Shown here piece by piece: positions 34,430 through 42,484 of a stretch of 64,000 nucleotides of DNA (the first letter of the stretch is position 1; each line of letters begins with the position of its first letter). The stretch covers positions 9,176,001 to 9,240,000 of the forward strand of contig NZ_CP107995.1 in the NCBI RefSeq assembly GCF_036116635.1. The letters run 5' to 3'. This stretch comes from Amycolatopsis sp. NBC_00345. GTDB lineage: Bacteria > Actinomycetota > Actinomycetes > Mycobacteriales > Pseudonocardiaceae. The notes below the pieces were generated by a model. It saw nothing but the letters and a program-made list of their open reading frames with translations, ran no database searches and was not told the origin of the DNA. Both the position numbers and the translations under genes were made by a program.

Positions 34430-34756
34430 CCGGGTGGCTACCTGAGCAGCCGATGCCCACACGGCTGTCGGCGAGCGCGGATGATTTGTTGGTGTTCATC
34501 GACAACGAACTGGGGCGGCGGGAGCGGTCCTGAGGTTTCCCGGGCCTCGTTCGCCGACCGGCCCGGGAGTCGGCGCCGAGGCGCCCGCGCACCGAAAGGT
34601 GCCTGGCGTCTTCCGCATTTGGCAAGTGAAAAAATCATGGCAGCGAGGGTGTAAAAGTGTACTTGTGAGCCATGTGCGTATTCGTGACACTGACACGCGG
34701 AAGTGAAAGTCAGAGTAGATCAGTCGCGTGTACTGCAATTTTCGGGAGGATTGGTC

Positions 34757-35002
34757 ATGTTCTCACCTCGTCTCTCCAGAATCGCCTCCGCTGTCGGTAT
34801 TGCTGCGGCACTTTTCGTCACCGTGGCCCCTGCGGCGAGCGCCAACAACAGAAGCCATTTGAACTGCCCGGCCGACTTCATTCTGGAGAGTGTCAAGCTG
34901 AGGGGTAGTGGAGGCTCAATCTCTACTGAATATGTTTGCCTCGGGCCGGGCGACGTGCGCACTACCCGATCAAAGCTGGGTAATCATACAGCCTATGTCT
35001 AG
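34757..35002 (+). CDS. Small secreted protein with two cysteines
   Basis: From the ATG at 34757 (GGGAGGA seven bases before) this gene encodes 81 residues with a signal peptide ending near APAASAN and a mature part of about 50 residues with two Cys, probably one disulfide. The base composition is less GC-rich than the neighbours, which suggests transfer. No family is recognised; a small extracellular or inhibitor-like protein is possible but not supported further. 34430-34756 upstream shows no gene. Confidence 0.6.
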   Translation: MFSPRLSRIASAVGIAAALFVTVAPAASANNRSHLNCPADFILESVKLRGSGGSISTEYVCLGPGDVRTTRSKLGNHTAYV

Positions 35003-35118
35003 GCGACTCAGGTAAATGATCTGGCCGGAGTGCGGTGTCGCTGGTCGAAAAAGGTCCGACTGACCGCGCTCTCCGGCCAGAGACTTCCGAAAACCGGCCG
35101 CGACTGGCGACTTCCACC

Positions 35119-35292
35119 TCGAGGACGTCTGGGTTCCGCGCCTGCCCGGACGCGCTCGCCGGCCGCCGCGACCGGGCCATGCTGCTCATCGGCTTCCCCA
35201 TCGCGGCCCGGTGCTCGGACCTGGCGAACCTGCTGGTCACCGACATCACGCAGGCCGGCGACCGCGGGCTCGAGGTCGCCGTGCGGCCCGGC
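35119..35292 (+). pseudogene. Tyrosine recombinase fragment (R3)
   Basis: The frame reads DALAGRRDRAMLLIGFPIAA then RCSDLANLLVTDITQAGDRG, corresponding to the start of a recombinase catalytic domain; the catalytic Arg position (AARRSE in relatives) reads AARCSD, so the key Arg is followed by Cys. Sequence then passes abruptly into a cytochrome P450. Only about 55 residues remain. An inverted repeat at 35021-35030/35071-35080 lies just upstream. Confidence 0.65.
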
Positions 35293-36353
35293 ATACGCCC
35301 GCCGCTGACGCCGGTGGGCTGCTCTTCACCATGGCCGGGCCCGAGCACGCACGGCTCCGGCGCATCGCCGCCAAGGCGTTGAGCCCCCGCAGGGTCGAAC
35401 TGCTGCGTCCGTGGGTGGAAGAACTCGCGCAAGAACTGGCCGCGAAGCTGATCGCGCAGGGCCCGCCCGTCGATGTGCTGGAGGGGTACGCGATCCCGTT
35501 CGCCCTCTCGGTGCTCAACGAACTCCTCGGTGTCCCACCGACCGCCTGTGATGATCTGCGGAGGTGGGCGGACGGCATCGTCGCGGTGTTCACCGCACTG
35601 AGCTACGAGGAAATGGCGGACGCGGCCCAGAAACTTGGTGGCTACCTCGCCGAACTGGTCGAGATCAAGCGGCACGCGCCCGGGGATGACTGCCTGACCT
35701 GGCTGCTCCAGGCACGAGACGACAACGGCGACGCGCTGAGCCCGGAAGAAGTCACCCAGCTCGCCTTCGCGATCCTGCTGGGCGGATACGTCCCGCCCGC
35801 GAACGCGCTGGCCCAGGCCGTGCTGCGGCTGGCGATCGAACCGGACCTGCCTCGCGATCCCGCCTCGGTGCCCGCGCTGGTCGAGGAAATCCTGCGCCAG
35901 GACCAAGGTTCGGCCGCCGATCAGGGACGGGTGGCGCTCGAGGACGCCGACATCGGCGGGGTGCCGATCCGCGAGGGCGAGTTCGTGCTCGCGCCACTGC
36001 GCGCGGGCAATCACGACGCCAGGAGGTTCCCCGAACCGGCACTGGTCGATCTCGCCCGTGCGCCAGGACACCTCACGTTCGGCCACGGTCCGCACCACTG
36101 CCTCGGCGCGGCGCTGGCCCGGCTGGAGCTCCAGACCGGCTTGCGCGCGCTGCTGGCCGCCGCTCCACGGCTGCGCCTCGCGGTGCCGTTCGAGCAACTC
36201 GAGTGGCGGCGGATGTTCCTGACCCTCGAAGGCCCGGTCGCGGTGCCGATCGGTTGGTGGAATCGCCTCAATGGCGCGGCCTGTACTGAGCGGTCACCCG
36301 GCCTGAGCCCGAGTGTGGTGCGCCGGTCACGGACTCTCGACACGCAGACCTGA
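35293..36353 (+). pseudogene. Cytochrome P450, 5'-truncated
   Basis: The frame starts in mid-protein (LLFTMAGPEHARLRRIAAKA, normally near residue 80-90 of a bacterial P450) and continues to the heme motif FGHGPHHCLGAALAR and a normal C terminus. The K-helix Glu-x-x-Arg (EEILRQ) is present. The I-helix oxygen-activation motif, usually AGxxT, reads LLGGYVPPANAL, without the Thr. Loss of the first helices and their beta sheet should prevent folding. An ATG at 35331 gives a 340-residue open frame, but it has no ribosome site. Confidence 0.8.
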
Positions 36354-36467
36354 CAGGGAAGTTGATTACGCGGTCTCACCAGTGCTGCACCCCTTCTACC
36401 GTCGGACGACGGTGCCAACCGTCGTGGCCAGGTGCCAGGTATCACGGCTCGTCACAGTGGGCAAAAG

Positions 36468-37370
36468 CTACGGGCGCCGGGACGCCTGAAGCCGCTCGGC
36501 GTAGTGCTTCGTGACCGCTTCCACCCGGTCGGCGGGCCACGGCTCCGGCTCGACGCCGAAGGTGCGGGCGAACAGCGCGGCCAGCTGCTCGTGCCGGGCG
36601 GTCAGCAGCTCGGGCAGCAGCGAGGACAGCTCGGCCGGCACGGTCTGCGTGAACTGCGCGCGGACGCCGTCGAGCGGGTCGAGCAGCAGCTCCCAGCGCA
36701 CGCGTCCGGCCGGGTTTCCGTTGTGCAGCCAGGTGTATTCGAGCACGTCCGGCTCCACGGACTCGGTCACCTCGCCGTCGCCGGGGCCCGGCAGCAGCGG
36801 CCAGACGTCGGCGAGGGGCTTCCAGACCAGGTCGCGGCGGAAGCGGATCAGCTTGCCGCCGTCGAGGGCCGCACCCTCGTCGAGGCCGAATTCCTCGACG
36901 TACGAGGCCATCCGCTCGTGCCAGCCGTCCGGCGGGGTGGAGTCGCGGCCGTCGAGGCGGGCGCCGAGGGCGTCGAGGCAGGTGTCCCAGCCGGCGGCGG
37001 TTCGGCCGGCGGAGAGCTGGGCGATCGCGGGCTCGCCGCGGTTGAACGTGTGCGTGAACTCCAGCAGGCAGCCGTCGCCGTCAGGGGTGAGCTCGATGCG
37101 CAGGACGTCGGAGTTCCAGGAGAACTCGAACACCCGCGGCGGGTCGAAGGTGAGCACCTTGCCCTCACTGGACTCCGTCGCGCCCTCGAAGGTGAACCGG
37201 ATCGTCGCGCCCGGCTCGAACTCGCCGCTCATCGCCGCGGGGAACCAGTGCTTCAGCTCGGCCGGGTCCGTGACCATGGGCCAGACCCGCTCGGGGCGGT
37301 GGCGCAGGCGGCGCTCCAGGCGGAGCACCGGCCGGTCGCCGACGGTCTCGAGTTGTGCGCGTGCGGGCAC
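36468..37370 (-). CDS. SRPBCC (AHSA1-like) protein
   Basis: A 300-residue protein with an N-terminal START/AHSA1-type fold (RLRHRPERVWPMVTDPAELKHWFP, then FEFSWNSDVLRIEL and FTHTF) and a second, weaker SRPBCC-like half. Such proteins bind hydrophobic ligands. GAGGAGG lies before the GTG start. It follows the MarR gene on the same strand; two TTATATGC repeats (minus strand) in the 54 bp between them suggest separate control by that MarR protein. Confidence 0.8.
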   Translation of the reverse strand: MPARAQLETVGDRPVLRLERRLRHRPERVWPMVTDPAELKHWFPAAMSGEFEPGATIRFTFEGATESSEGKVLTFDPPRVFEFSWNSDVLRIELTPDGDGCLLEFTHTFNRGEPAIAQLSAGRTAAGWDTCLDALGARLDGRDSTPPDGWHERMASYVEEFGLDEGAALDGGKLIRFRRDLVWKPLADVWPLLPGPGDGEVTESVEPDVLEYTWLHNGNPAGRVRWELLLDPLDGVRAQFTQTVPAELSSLLPELLTARHEQLAALFARTFGVEPEPWPADRVEAVTKHYAERLQASRRP

Positions 37371-37397
37371 GACGTCCTCCTCGGGTAGTCAGTGCCC

Positions 37398-37421
37398 GCA
37401 TATAACCATCGAGGCATATAA
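37398..37421. promoter_or_regulatory. Direct repeats of GCATATAA upstream of the SRPBCC gene
   Basis: GCATATAA at 37398-37405 and again at 37414-37421, 16 bases apart. The same word, inverted, occurs in the MarR operator region at 37865. Confidence 0.5.
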
Positions 37422-37424
37422 GTG

Positions 37425-37841
37425 TCAAGCCGACCGGATGGTGGCGACGGCCTCGGTCAGCGCGGGATCGGCGGCCGCCTGGTCGAGGGCCGCGGCGAGG
37501 ATTTCGCGGTAGGTCGGCTCGGCCTCGGCATGGCGCGCGCGGCCGGCGTCGGTGATCACGGAGTAGACGCCGCGCCGGTCTCCCTCGCAGATGTCGCGGA
37601 CGGTCAGTCCGCCGTCCTCCAGCCGCGCGACCATGCGGCTGACGGAGCTCTGGTTCAGCCCGACCGCCTCGGCCAGTTCCTGCATGCGCAGCCCGCTCTT
37701 GCGGGCGACGGCCAGCTTGCCGAGTGCGCGGTATTCCGAGAGGCCGAGCCCGTGCCTGCGGTGTAACGCCTTCGCCAGCTCCTGTTCGACGCGCGCGTGC
37801 AGGGCGAGCATCCGCCCCCAGGTCTCTTCGTCGGTGCTCAT
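37425..37841 (-). CDS. MarR-family transcriptional regulator
   Basis: The 138-residue winged-helix regulator has the DNA-binding segment LRMQELAEAVGLNQSSVSRMVARLEDGGLTVR and the wing EGDRRGVYSVITDAGR. The ATG at 37841 follows AAGGAGG with an eight-base spacer; the longer open frame upstream is not coding. Divergent flavin-type reductase and downstream SRPBCC genes are the likely targets, both carrying TTATATGC sites. Confidence 0.92.
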   Translation of the reverse strand: MSTDEETWGRMLALHARVEQELAKALHRRHGLGLSEYRALGKLAVARKSGLRMQELAEAVGLNQSSVSRMVARLEDGGLTVRDICEGDRRGVYSVITDAGRARHAEAEPTYREILAAALDQAAADPALTEAVATIRSA

Positions 37842-37864
37842 GCGTCGACCTCCTTGACGCGAGA

Positions 37865-37903
37865 TTATATGCAGTGACAACATCTGCATGCACATACATA
37901 TAA
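37865..37903. promoter_or_regulatory. MarR operator region with nested palindromes
   Basis: TTATATG at 37865-37871 pairs with CATATAA at 37897-37903, and inside it ATGCAG at 37869-37874 pairs with CTGCAT at 37884-37889. It lies in the 80-bp gap between the divergent marR and oxidoreductase genes and is unusually AT-rich for this DNA. Confidence 0.65.
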
Positions 37904-37921
37904 CTAGCTGGGGAGAGACCC

Positions 37922-38470
37922 ATGACGGATCGAAGCTTCCTGTTCCTGGTGGCGGCGGCGCGGGCCGAGGGCAACACCGAGCTGCTCGCGCGGCGGGCCG
38001 CGGAGGAGATCCCGCGCGGGACCGCGCAGACCTGGATCCGGCTGCCGGAGGTGCCACTGCCCGCGTTCGAGGACCGGCGGCACGGCGCCGGTGCCCACCC
38101 GGTCCCCGAAGGCAACGAAAAACTGTTGCTGGACGCCACTTTCGCGGCCACGGACCTGGTGATCGCCTCGCCCGTCTACTGGTACTCGGTGGCGGCGAGC
38201 GCGAAGCTGTACCTCGACTACTGGTCCGGCTGGATGCGCCGGCCGGAGGTGGAGTTCAAGGCCCGGATGAAGGGCAAGGCGCTGTGGGGCGTCAGCGTGC
38301 TGAGCGAGGGGCCGGAGCAGGCCGACCCGTTGGTGGGCACCCTGGAGAAGACCGCGGACTACCTGCGGATGCGGTGGGGCGGGGTGCTGCTGGGCAACGG
38401 CAGCCGGCCCGGCGACGTGCTCCGCGACGAAATCGCGATGAAGTCGGCGGGCACGTTTTTCGCCGGCTAG
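37922..38470 (+). CDS. NADPH-dependent FMN reductase-like (flavodoxin fold)
   Basis: The product has 182 residues with the flavodoxin-like start FLFLVAAARAEGNTELLARR and the FMN-side loop ASPVYWYSVAASAKLYLDYW. It belongs to the NAD(P)H:FMN/quinone reductase group. It is divergent from marR and probably induced with it by a quinone-like or oxidant signal (inference). GGGAGAG precedes the ATG. Confidence 0.87.
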   Translation: MTDRSFLFLVAAARAEGNTELLARRAAEEIPRGTAQTWIRLPEVPLPAFEDRRHGAGAHPVPEGNEKLLLDATFAATDLVIASPVYWYSVAASAKLYLDYWSGWMRRPEVEFKARMKGKALWGVSVLSEGPEQADPLVGTLEKTADYLRMRWGGVLLGNGSRPGDVLRDEIAMKSAGTFFAG

Positions 38471-38483
38471 TGCCACCCCCCGC

Positions 38484-38529
38484 CTCGTGAGTGTTTATGA
38501 CGGTTCTAACCGTCATAAACACTCACGAG
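38484..38529. repeat. Palindromic element, family 1, copy B
   Basis: A perfect 46-bp palindrome: 22-base arms (CTCGTGAGTGTTTATGACGG and its complement) with a CT centre. It lies between the convergent reductase and HxlR genes, 13 bases after one stop and three bases before the other. Confidence 0.97.
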
Positions 38530-38532
38530 TCC

Positions 38533-38886
38533 TCAGTGCTGGGGAGCCGGTTCGACGCCGCGCCGTCCGGCGATGTGCCGCATGTTGGTCTCGCCCCAAT
38601 CGCCGAGCGGCAACAGCGCGGTGTTGAGCGCCTGGCCGCGCTCGGTCAGCGAGTACTCGACGCGCGGCGGGATTTCCGCGTGGGCTTCGCGGTGCACGAT
38701 CTCGTCGTGCTCGAGTTCGCGCAGCGACTGGATGAGCATCTTCTCGCTGATCCCGCGGACGCTGCGCTTCAGCTCGCCGAAGCGCAGTGGTTTCTCGTGC
38801 AACGCCCAGAGGACCAGCGACTTCCAACGGCCGCCGATCACGTCGATGGCCGCGTCCAGGCCGCATCGGTAGCTGCGTGGCTGCAT
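38533..38886 (-). CDS. HxlR-family transcriptional regulator, copy 1
   Basis: A 117-residue winged-helix protein starting with the HxlR signature CGLDAAIDVIGGRWKSLVLWAL, then LRFGELKRSVRGISEKMLIQSLRELEHDEIVHR. HxlR proteins often sense electrophiles or formaldehyde through the N-terminal Cys (here Cys8). It is divergent from the imine-reductase-like gene, its likely target. Confidence 0.93.
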   Translation of the reverse strand: MQPRSYRCGLDAAIDVIGGRWKSLVLWALHEKPLRFGELKRSVRGISEKMLIQSLRELEHDEIVHREAHAEIPPRVEYSLTERGQALNTALLPLGDWGETNMRHIAGRRGVEPAPQH

Positions 38887-38968
38887 GCTCGATCCTTACC
38901 TTTTGGTGGGCACCCCACGGATTAGTAGGTACTTGTCCCCAGTAAAGCGGGGCAGCAGCATCGGTGCC

Positions 38969-39823
38969 ATGGAAAAGATTCCGAAGCCGGTGAGTGTGCT
39001 GGGGCTGGGCCGGATGGGCTCGGCGCTCGCCGGGGTTCTGCTGGGGGCCGGACACGAGGTGACGGTGTGGAACCGTTCGCCGGGAAAGGCCGCCGCGCTC
39101 GCCGGGCGCGGCGCGAAGGTGGCGGACCGCGTGGCCGACGTCACCGGGCTCGTGCTCGCTTGTCTGTCCACATACGACGATCAACAGGAGGTGCTTGACC
39201 GGCTGCGGCCGGGAACGGTGCTGGTGAATCTCACATCCGGCACGCCCGAACAGGCGAGGGCGGCGGCCAAGTGGGCCGCCTCGCGTGACATCGCGTACAT
39301 CGACGGCGTGATCATGGCTGTGCCGCAGGGTATCGGCGGCCCGTCGGCGAACATCCTCTACGGCGGCACGGAAGAGGTGCTCGCCGAACATCGGGCACTG
39401 CTGGAAACCCTTGGCGCCGTTACCTATCTCGGCGAAGACGCGGGTCTGCCCGCCCTCTACGACCTCGCGTTGCTCGGCATCATGTGGTCGACGATGAGCG
39501 GCTACCTGCACGCGCTCGCGCTCGTCGGGACCGAGGGCGTCACGGCCGAACGGTTCACGCCGCTGGCGCTCGGCTGGCTCGACGCGGTCAAGGGATTCTT
39601 GCCGCGCATGGGCGAGGAGACCGCCACCGGCGCGTACGAAACGGAAGTGTCCGCTTTGGACATCAACGCCAGCGGTCTCGCCCTTCTCGTCGAAGCCAGC
39701 CGCGCGCAGGGCATCAGCACCGCCGTGCCGGAGCCGATCCGCGAGTTGTTCGACCGGGCTGTGGCGCAAGGCCATGGCGCGCACGGTATTTCCAGCGTTT
39801 TCGAGGTGATCAAGCAGTCATGA
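38969..39823 (+). CDS. Imine reductase / beta-hydroxyacid dehydrogenase-like NADPH enzyme
   Basis: The 284-residue protein has a Rossmann N terminus (SVLGLGRMGSALAGVLLGAGHEV, with WNRS for NADPH) and a helical C-terminal domain. The order of motifs and the sequence LYDLALLGIMW near residue 170 match imine reductases, where the Asp is the proposed proton donor. Beta-hydroxyacid dehydrogenases would have a Lys there. Its stop overlaps the ATG of the next SDR gene (ATGA), so the two are co-translated. Confidence 0.82.
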   Translation: MEKIPKPVSVLGLGRMGSALAGVLLGAGHEVTVWNRSPGKAAALAGRGAKVADRVADVTGLVLACLSTYDDQQEVLDRLRPGTVLVNLTSGTPEQARAAAKWAASRDIAYIDGVIMAVPQGIGGPSANILYGGTEEVLAEHRALLETLGAVTYLGEDAGLPALYDLALLGIMWSTMSGYLHALALVGTEGVTAERFTPLALGWLDAVKGFLPRMGEETATGAYETEVSALDINASGLALLVEASRAQGISTAVPEPIRELFDRAVAQGHGAHGISSVFEVIKQS

Positions 39824-40572
39824 GGTTCCTGGGGAAGAAGGCCGTCGTCACGGGCGGCACGCACGGCATGGGGCTCGCCGTCGTGCGCGCGTTGCTGGAC
39901 GGCGGCGCCGAGGTGCTGCTGACCGGCCGCGACGAGAAGAACCTGGCCAACGCCCGTGCCGAGCTGTCCGGCAAGGTGCACGTGGTCGGGTCGGACGCCG
40001 CCGACGTCACCGAGGTGGCGAAGCTCGGCGAAACCGTGCGGCAGACGCTGGGCGAGGTGGACCTGGTGTTCGTCAACGTCGGCTTCGCGTCGCTCCAGCC
40101 GCTGCCGGACGTGACGCCGGAGGGCTACGACCGGACGTTCGCCATCAACACCCGCGGTGCCTACTTCACCGCGCAGCACCTGGCGCCGCTCGTCCGGCCC
40201 GGCGGCTCGTTCGTCTTCACGACGTCGGTCGCCACCGGCTCGGGCTACTCGGGCATGAGCGTCTACTCCGGCGCGAAGTCCGCCGTACGCGCCTTCGCTC
40301 GTGGCTTCGCGGCCGAGCTGGCGCCGCGCGGAGTGCGCGTGAACGTCGTCAGCCCGGGTTTCATCGACACGCCGTCGATGGGCGTCACCGGGCTGCCGGC
40401 CGAAGCGGTGCAGGCGTTCAAGGAGCAGGGCGACACTGTGACGCCGTTGAAGCGCCACGGCACGGTCGAAGAGGTCGCCGCCGCGGTGTTGTTCCTCGCC
40501 TTCGAGGCGACGTTCACCACCGGCTCCGAGCTGGCCGTCGACGGCGGCCTCGGGGAGCGCCTCACGGTGTGA
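39820..40572 (+). CDS. Short-chain dehydrogenase/reductase
   Basis: The 250-residue classical SDR has the cofactor motif TGGTHGMG at residues 11-18, catalytic Ser in TTSVATGSG, the YxxxK pair in VYSGAKSAVRAF and a PGFIDTP loop. The GRD after beta-2 suggests NADPH. It is coupled to the imine-reductase-like gene and probably works on the same or a related substrate. Its 3' end overlaps the convergent flavodoxin-fold gene by 11 bp. Confidence 0.9.
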   Translation: MRFLGKKAVVTGGTHGMGLAVVRALLDGGAEVLLTGRDEKNLANARAELSGKVHVVGSDAADVTEVAKLGETVRQTLGEVDLVFVNVGFASLQPLPDVTPEGYDRTFAINTRGAYFTAQHLAPLVRPGGSFVFTTSVATGSGYSGMSVYSGAKSAVRAFARGFAAELAPRGVRVNVVSPGFIDTPSMGVTGLPAEAVQAFKEQGDTVTPLKRHGTVEEVAAAVLFLAFEATFTTGSELAVDGGLGERLTV

Positions 40573-41269
40573 GGCACTGATGCACGCCCATCCCGGCGCG
40601 GCCGGGGGCCAGTTCCGGGCGCAGGACGAAGTCGCGGTCGTAGTCACCGCCGTTCTGCGTCCGGAACGGCAGCGGGGCCGTGGTCGACAGGGTCCGCAAA
40701 CGCTTGCGCAGCAGCTCGGCGGCCTCGGTGAACCCGTCTTGGGACAGGCGGTCGGCGCCGTAGACCGCCAGCGGCGGCAGCACGGACATCCCGGCGTAGA
40801 AGAGGGTGCCGTGCTGAAGCCCGAACAGCAGCTCGTCGAGCGGGCCGTTCACACCACGCGGCCCGAGGCTCGGTTCGCGGCCACCGGCCGTGACGACGAC
40901 GAGCGCGCGTTTCCCGGCCAGCACGCCTTCGCCGTAGCGCAGTGTCCGGCCGTCTTCGCCGCGTACGTCATAGGCGTAGCCCTTCACGAAGACGCGGTCG
41001 AACCAGCCCTTCAGGATCGCGGGCGTGCCGTACCACCAGAGCGGGAACTGGACGACAACCGTGTCGGCCCACGCCAGCTTGTCCTGCTCCGCGCGGACGT
41101 CGGCCGGGGTGGTGCCGACCTGCTCGACCACCGGGTTCCAGCCCATGGCGTACAGGTCGGACTCGCGCACGTCGTGGCCGAGCGAGCGCAACGTGGCCAG
41201 GCCTTCGTCGCGCAACGCGCCGCCGAGCGACCGGGGTTCGGGGTGGGCGAAGATCCACAACACGTTCAT
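40562..41269 (-). CDS. NAD(P)H dehydrogenase (quinone), flavodoxin-2 fold
   Basis: The 235-residue enzyme starts NVLWIFAHPEPRSLGGAL and has the FAD/FMN loop QFPLWWYGTPAILKGWFDRVF and TAGGRE, as in DT-diaphorase/KefF-type oxidoreductases. These reduce quinones by two electrons and limit redox cycling. The open frame extends to 41743, but the conserved start is the ATG at 41269. It is divergent from the GlxA-type regulator, its probable controller. Confidence 0.87.
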   Translation of the reverse strand: MNVLWIFAHPEPRSLGGALRDEGLATLRSLGHDVRESDLYAMGWNPVVEQVGTTPADVRAEQDKLAWADTVVVQFPLWWYGTPAILKGWFDRVFVKGYAYDVRGEDGRTLRYGEGVLAGKRALVVVTAGGREPSLGPRGVNGPLDELLFGLQHGTLFYAGMSVLPPLAVYGADRLSQDGFTEAAELLRKRLRTLSTTAPLPFRTQNGGDYDRDFVLRPELAPGRAGMGVHQCLTP

Positions 41270-41339
41270 ACGGCCAGGTTCTCTCCGGGGCCGGACGCGA
41301 ACCAGTGGCCTGATGGACGACCTGTGCAAGAATCGAGCC

Positions 41340-42323
41340 ATGTCCGTCTTCCGCCATCCCGACCGGCACCACGTCGCCGTGCTGGTCCGGCCCGGCCTGC
41401 TCGTGATGGAGCTGGGCATCATCCACCGGCTCTTCGGCCAGGCGCGCTCGGCCGAGGGCGAGCCGCTGTACGAGGTCGTCACCTGCACTCCCGAGCCCGG
41501 TGAGCTGCGCACCGACTCCGACGTGCGGATCCCGGTCCTGGTCGGGCCGGAAGCGGTGGCCGAGGCCGACACGGTGGTCGTCCCGGCGTCCTCGATGGAG
41601 TACGAGCCGAACGCCCGCCGGATCACGCCGCCGGTCCAGCAGGCGATGGACCTGATCCGGCCCGGCACGCGGATCGCGTCGATCTGCACCGGCGCGTTCG
41701 TGCTCGCCGCCGTGGGCTTGCTCGACGGCCGGAGCGCGACCACGCACTGGAGCTCGGCGTGCGCGTTCCAGCTGGAGTACCCGCGGGTGCGGCTGAACCC
41801 GGACGTGCTCTACACCGAGGACGGCGACGTTTTCACCTCGGCCGGTGTCGCCTCCGGCATCGACCTCTGCCTGCACCTGATCCGGCGTGACTTCGGCGCG
41901 GCGGTGGCCAACGAGGTCGCGCGCGGCACCGTCGTGTCACCGCACCGCGAAGGCGGGCAGGCGCAGTTCATCCGACGCCCGGTGCCGGAGCCGCGGTCCT
42001 CCTCGACCAGCGCCGCGCGGGCGTGGGCGCTGGAGCACCTGCACCGGCCGTTGACGTTGCGGGAGCTGGCGGCGCGGGAGTCGATGAGCACCCGGACGTT
42101 CACTCGACGCTTCCGTGACGAGGTCGGGATTTCGGCGGTGCAGTGGCTCACGCAGCAGCGCGTGGAACGGGCGCGGCAGCTGCTGGAGGAGACGGAGCTG
42201 CCGATCGACCGCGTCGCGACGGAGTGCGGGTTCGGCACCGCGGCCTCGCTGCGGCAGCACCTGCAGAGCGCGCTCGGGGTGTCGCCCAGCGCGTACCGGA
42301 GCACTTTCCGCAGCGCTGTCTGA
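41340..42323 (+). CDS. GlxA-type AraC-family regulator (DJ-1/PfpI domain plus HTH)
   Basis: The 327-residue protein has an N-terminal DJ-1/PfpI-like domain with the nucleophile-elbow Cys in ICTGAFVLAAVGLLDG, and a C-terminal AraC helix-turn-helix pair (LTLRELAARESMSTRTFTRRFRDEVG and DRVATECGFGTAASLRQH). Such regulators usually activate neighbouring redox or amine catabolic genes. It is divergent from the quinone reductase gene. Confidence 0.92.
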   Translation: MSVFRHPDRHHVAVLVRPGLLVMELGIIHRLFGQARSAEGEPLYEVVTCTPEPGELRTDSDVRIPVLVGPEAVAEADTVVVPASSMEYEPNARRITPPVQQAMDLIRPGTRIASICTGAFVLAAVGLLDGRSATTHWSSACAFQLEYPRVRLNPDVLYTEDGDVFTSAGVASGIDLCLHLIRRDFGAAVANEVARGTVVSPHREGGQAQFIRRPVPEPRSSSTSAARAWALEHLHRPLTLRELAARESMSTRTFTRRFRDEVGISAVQWLTQQRVERARQLLEETELPIDRVATECGFGTAASLRQHLQSALGVSPSAYRSTFRSAV

Positions 42324-42465
42324 GGCCGGCGGTCCGTGGTGGCGCCTCGCCGAGAGACGCCGCCACGGACCGACCCCCAGAGAATCGCGGAAGACGGAGG
42401 AAGGGCGTCTTCTGCTTGGAAGCCGCTGTCCATCCTGGTCGGGGCGGGCGGGTGTTCGGTACCGG

Positions 42466-42482
42466 TCTGACAGATCTGACAG
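42466..42482. repeat. Tandem TCTGACA motifs at the 3' side of the NBR1-like gene
   Basis: TCTGACA at 42466-42472 and again at 42475-42481, nine bases apart, ending just before the gene's stop codon. The same word is repeated upstream of its start (43415-43447). Confidence 0.6.
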
Positions 42483-42484
42483 CG

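Noticed and set aside
31142..36467. A phage or plasmid-like element with intact integration functions
   Set aside because: All recombinase sequences are truncated and no replication, capsid or transfer genes are present.
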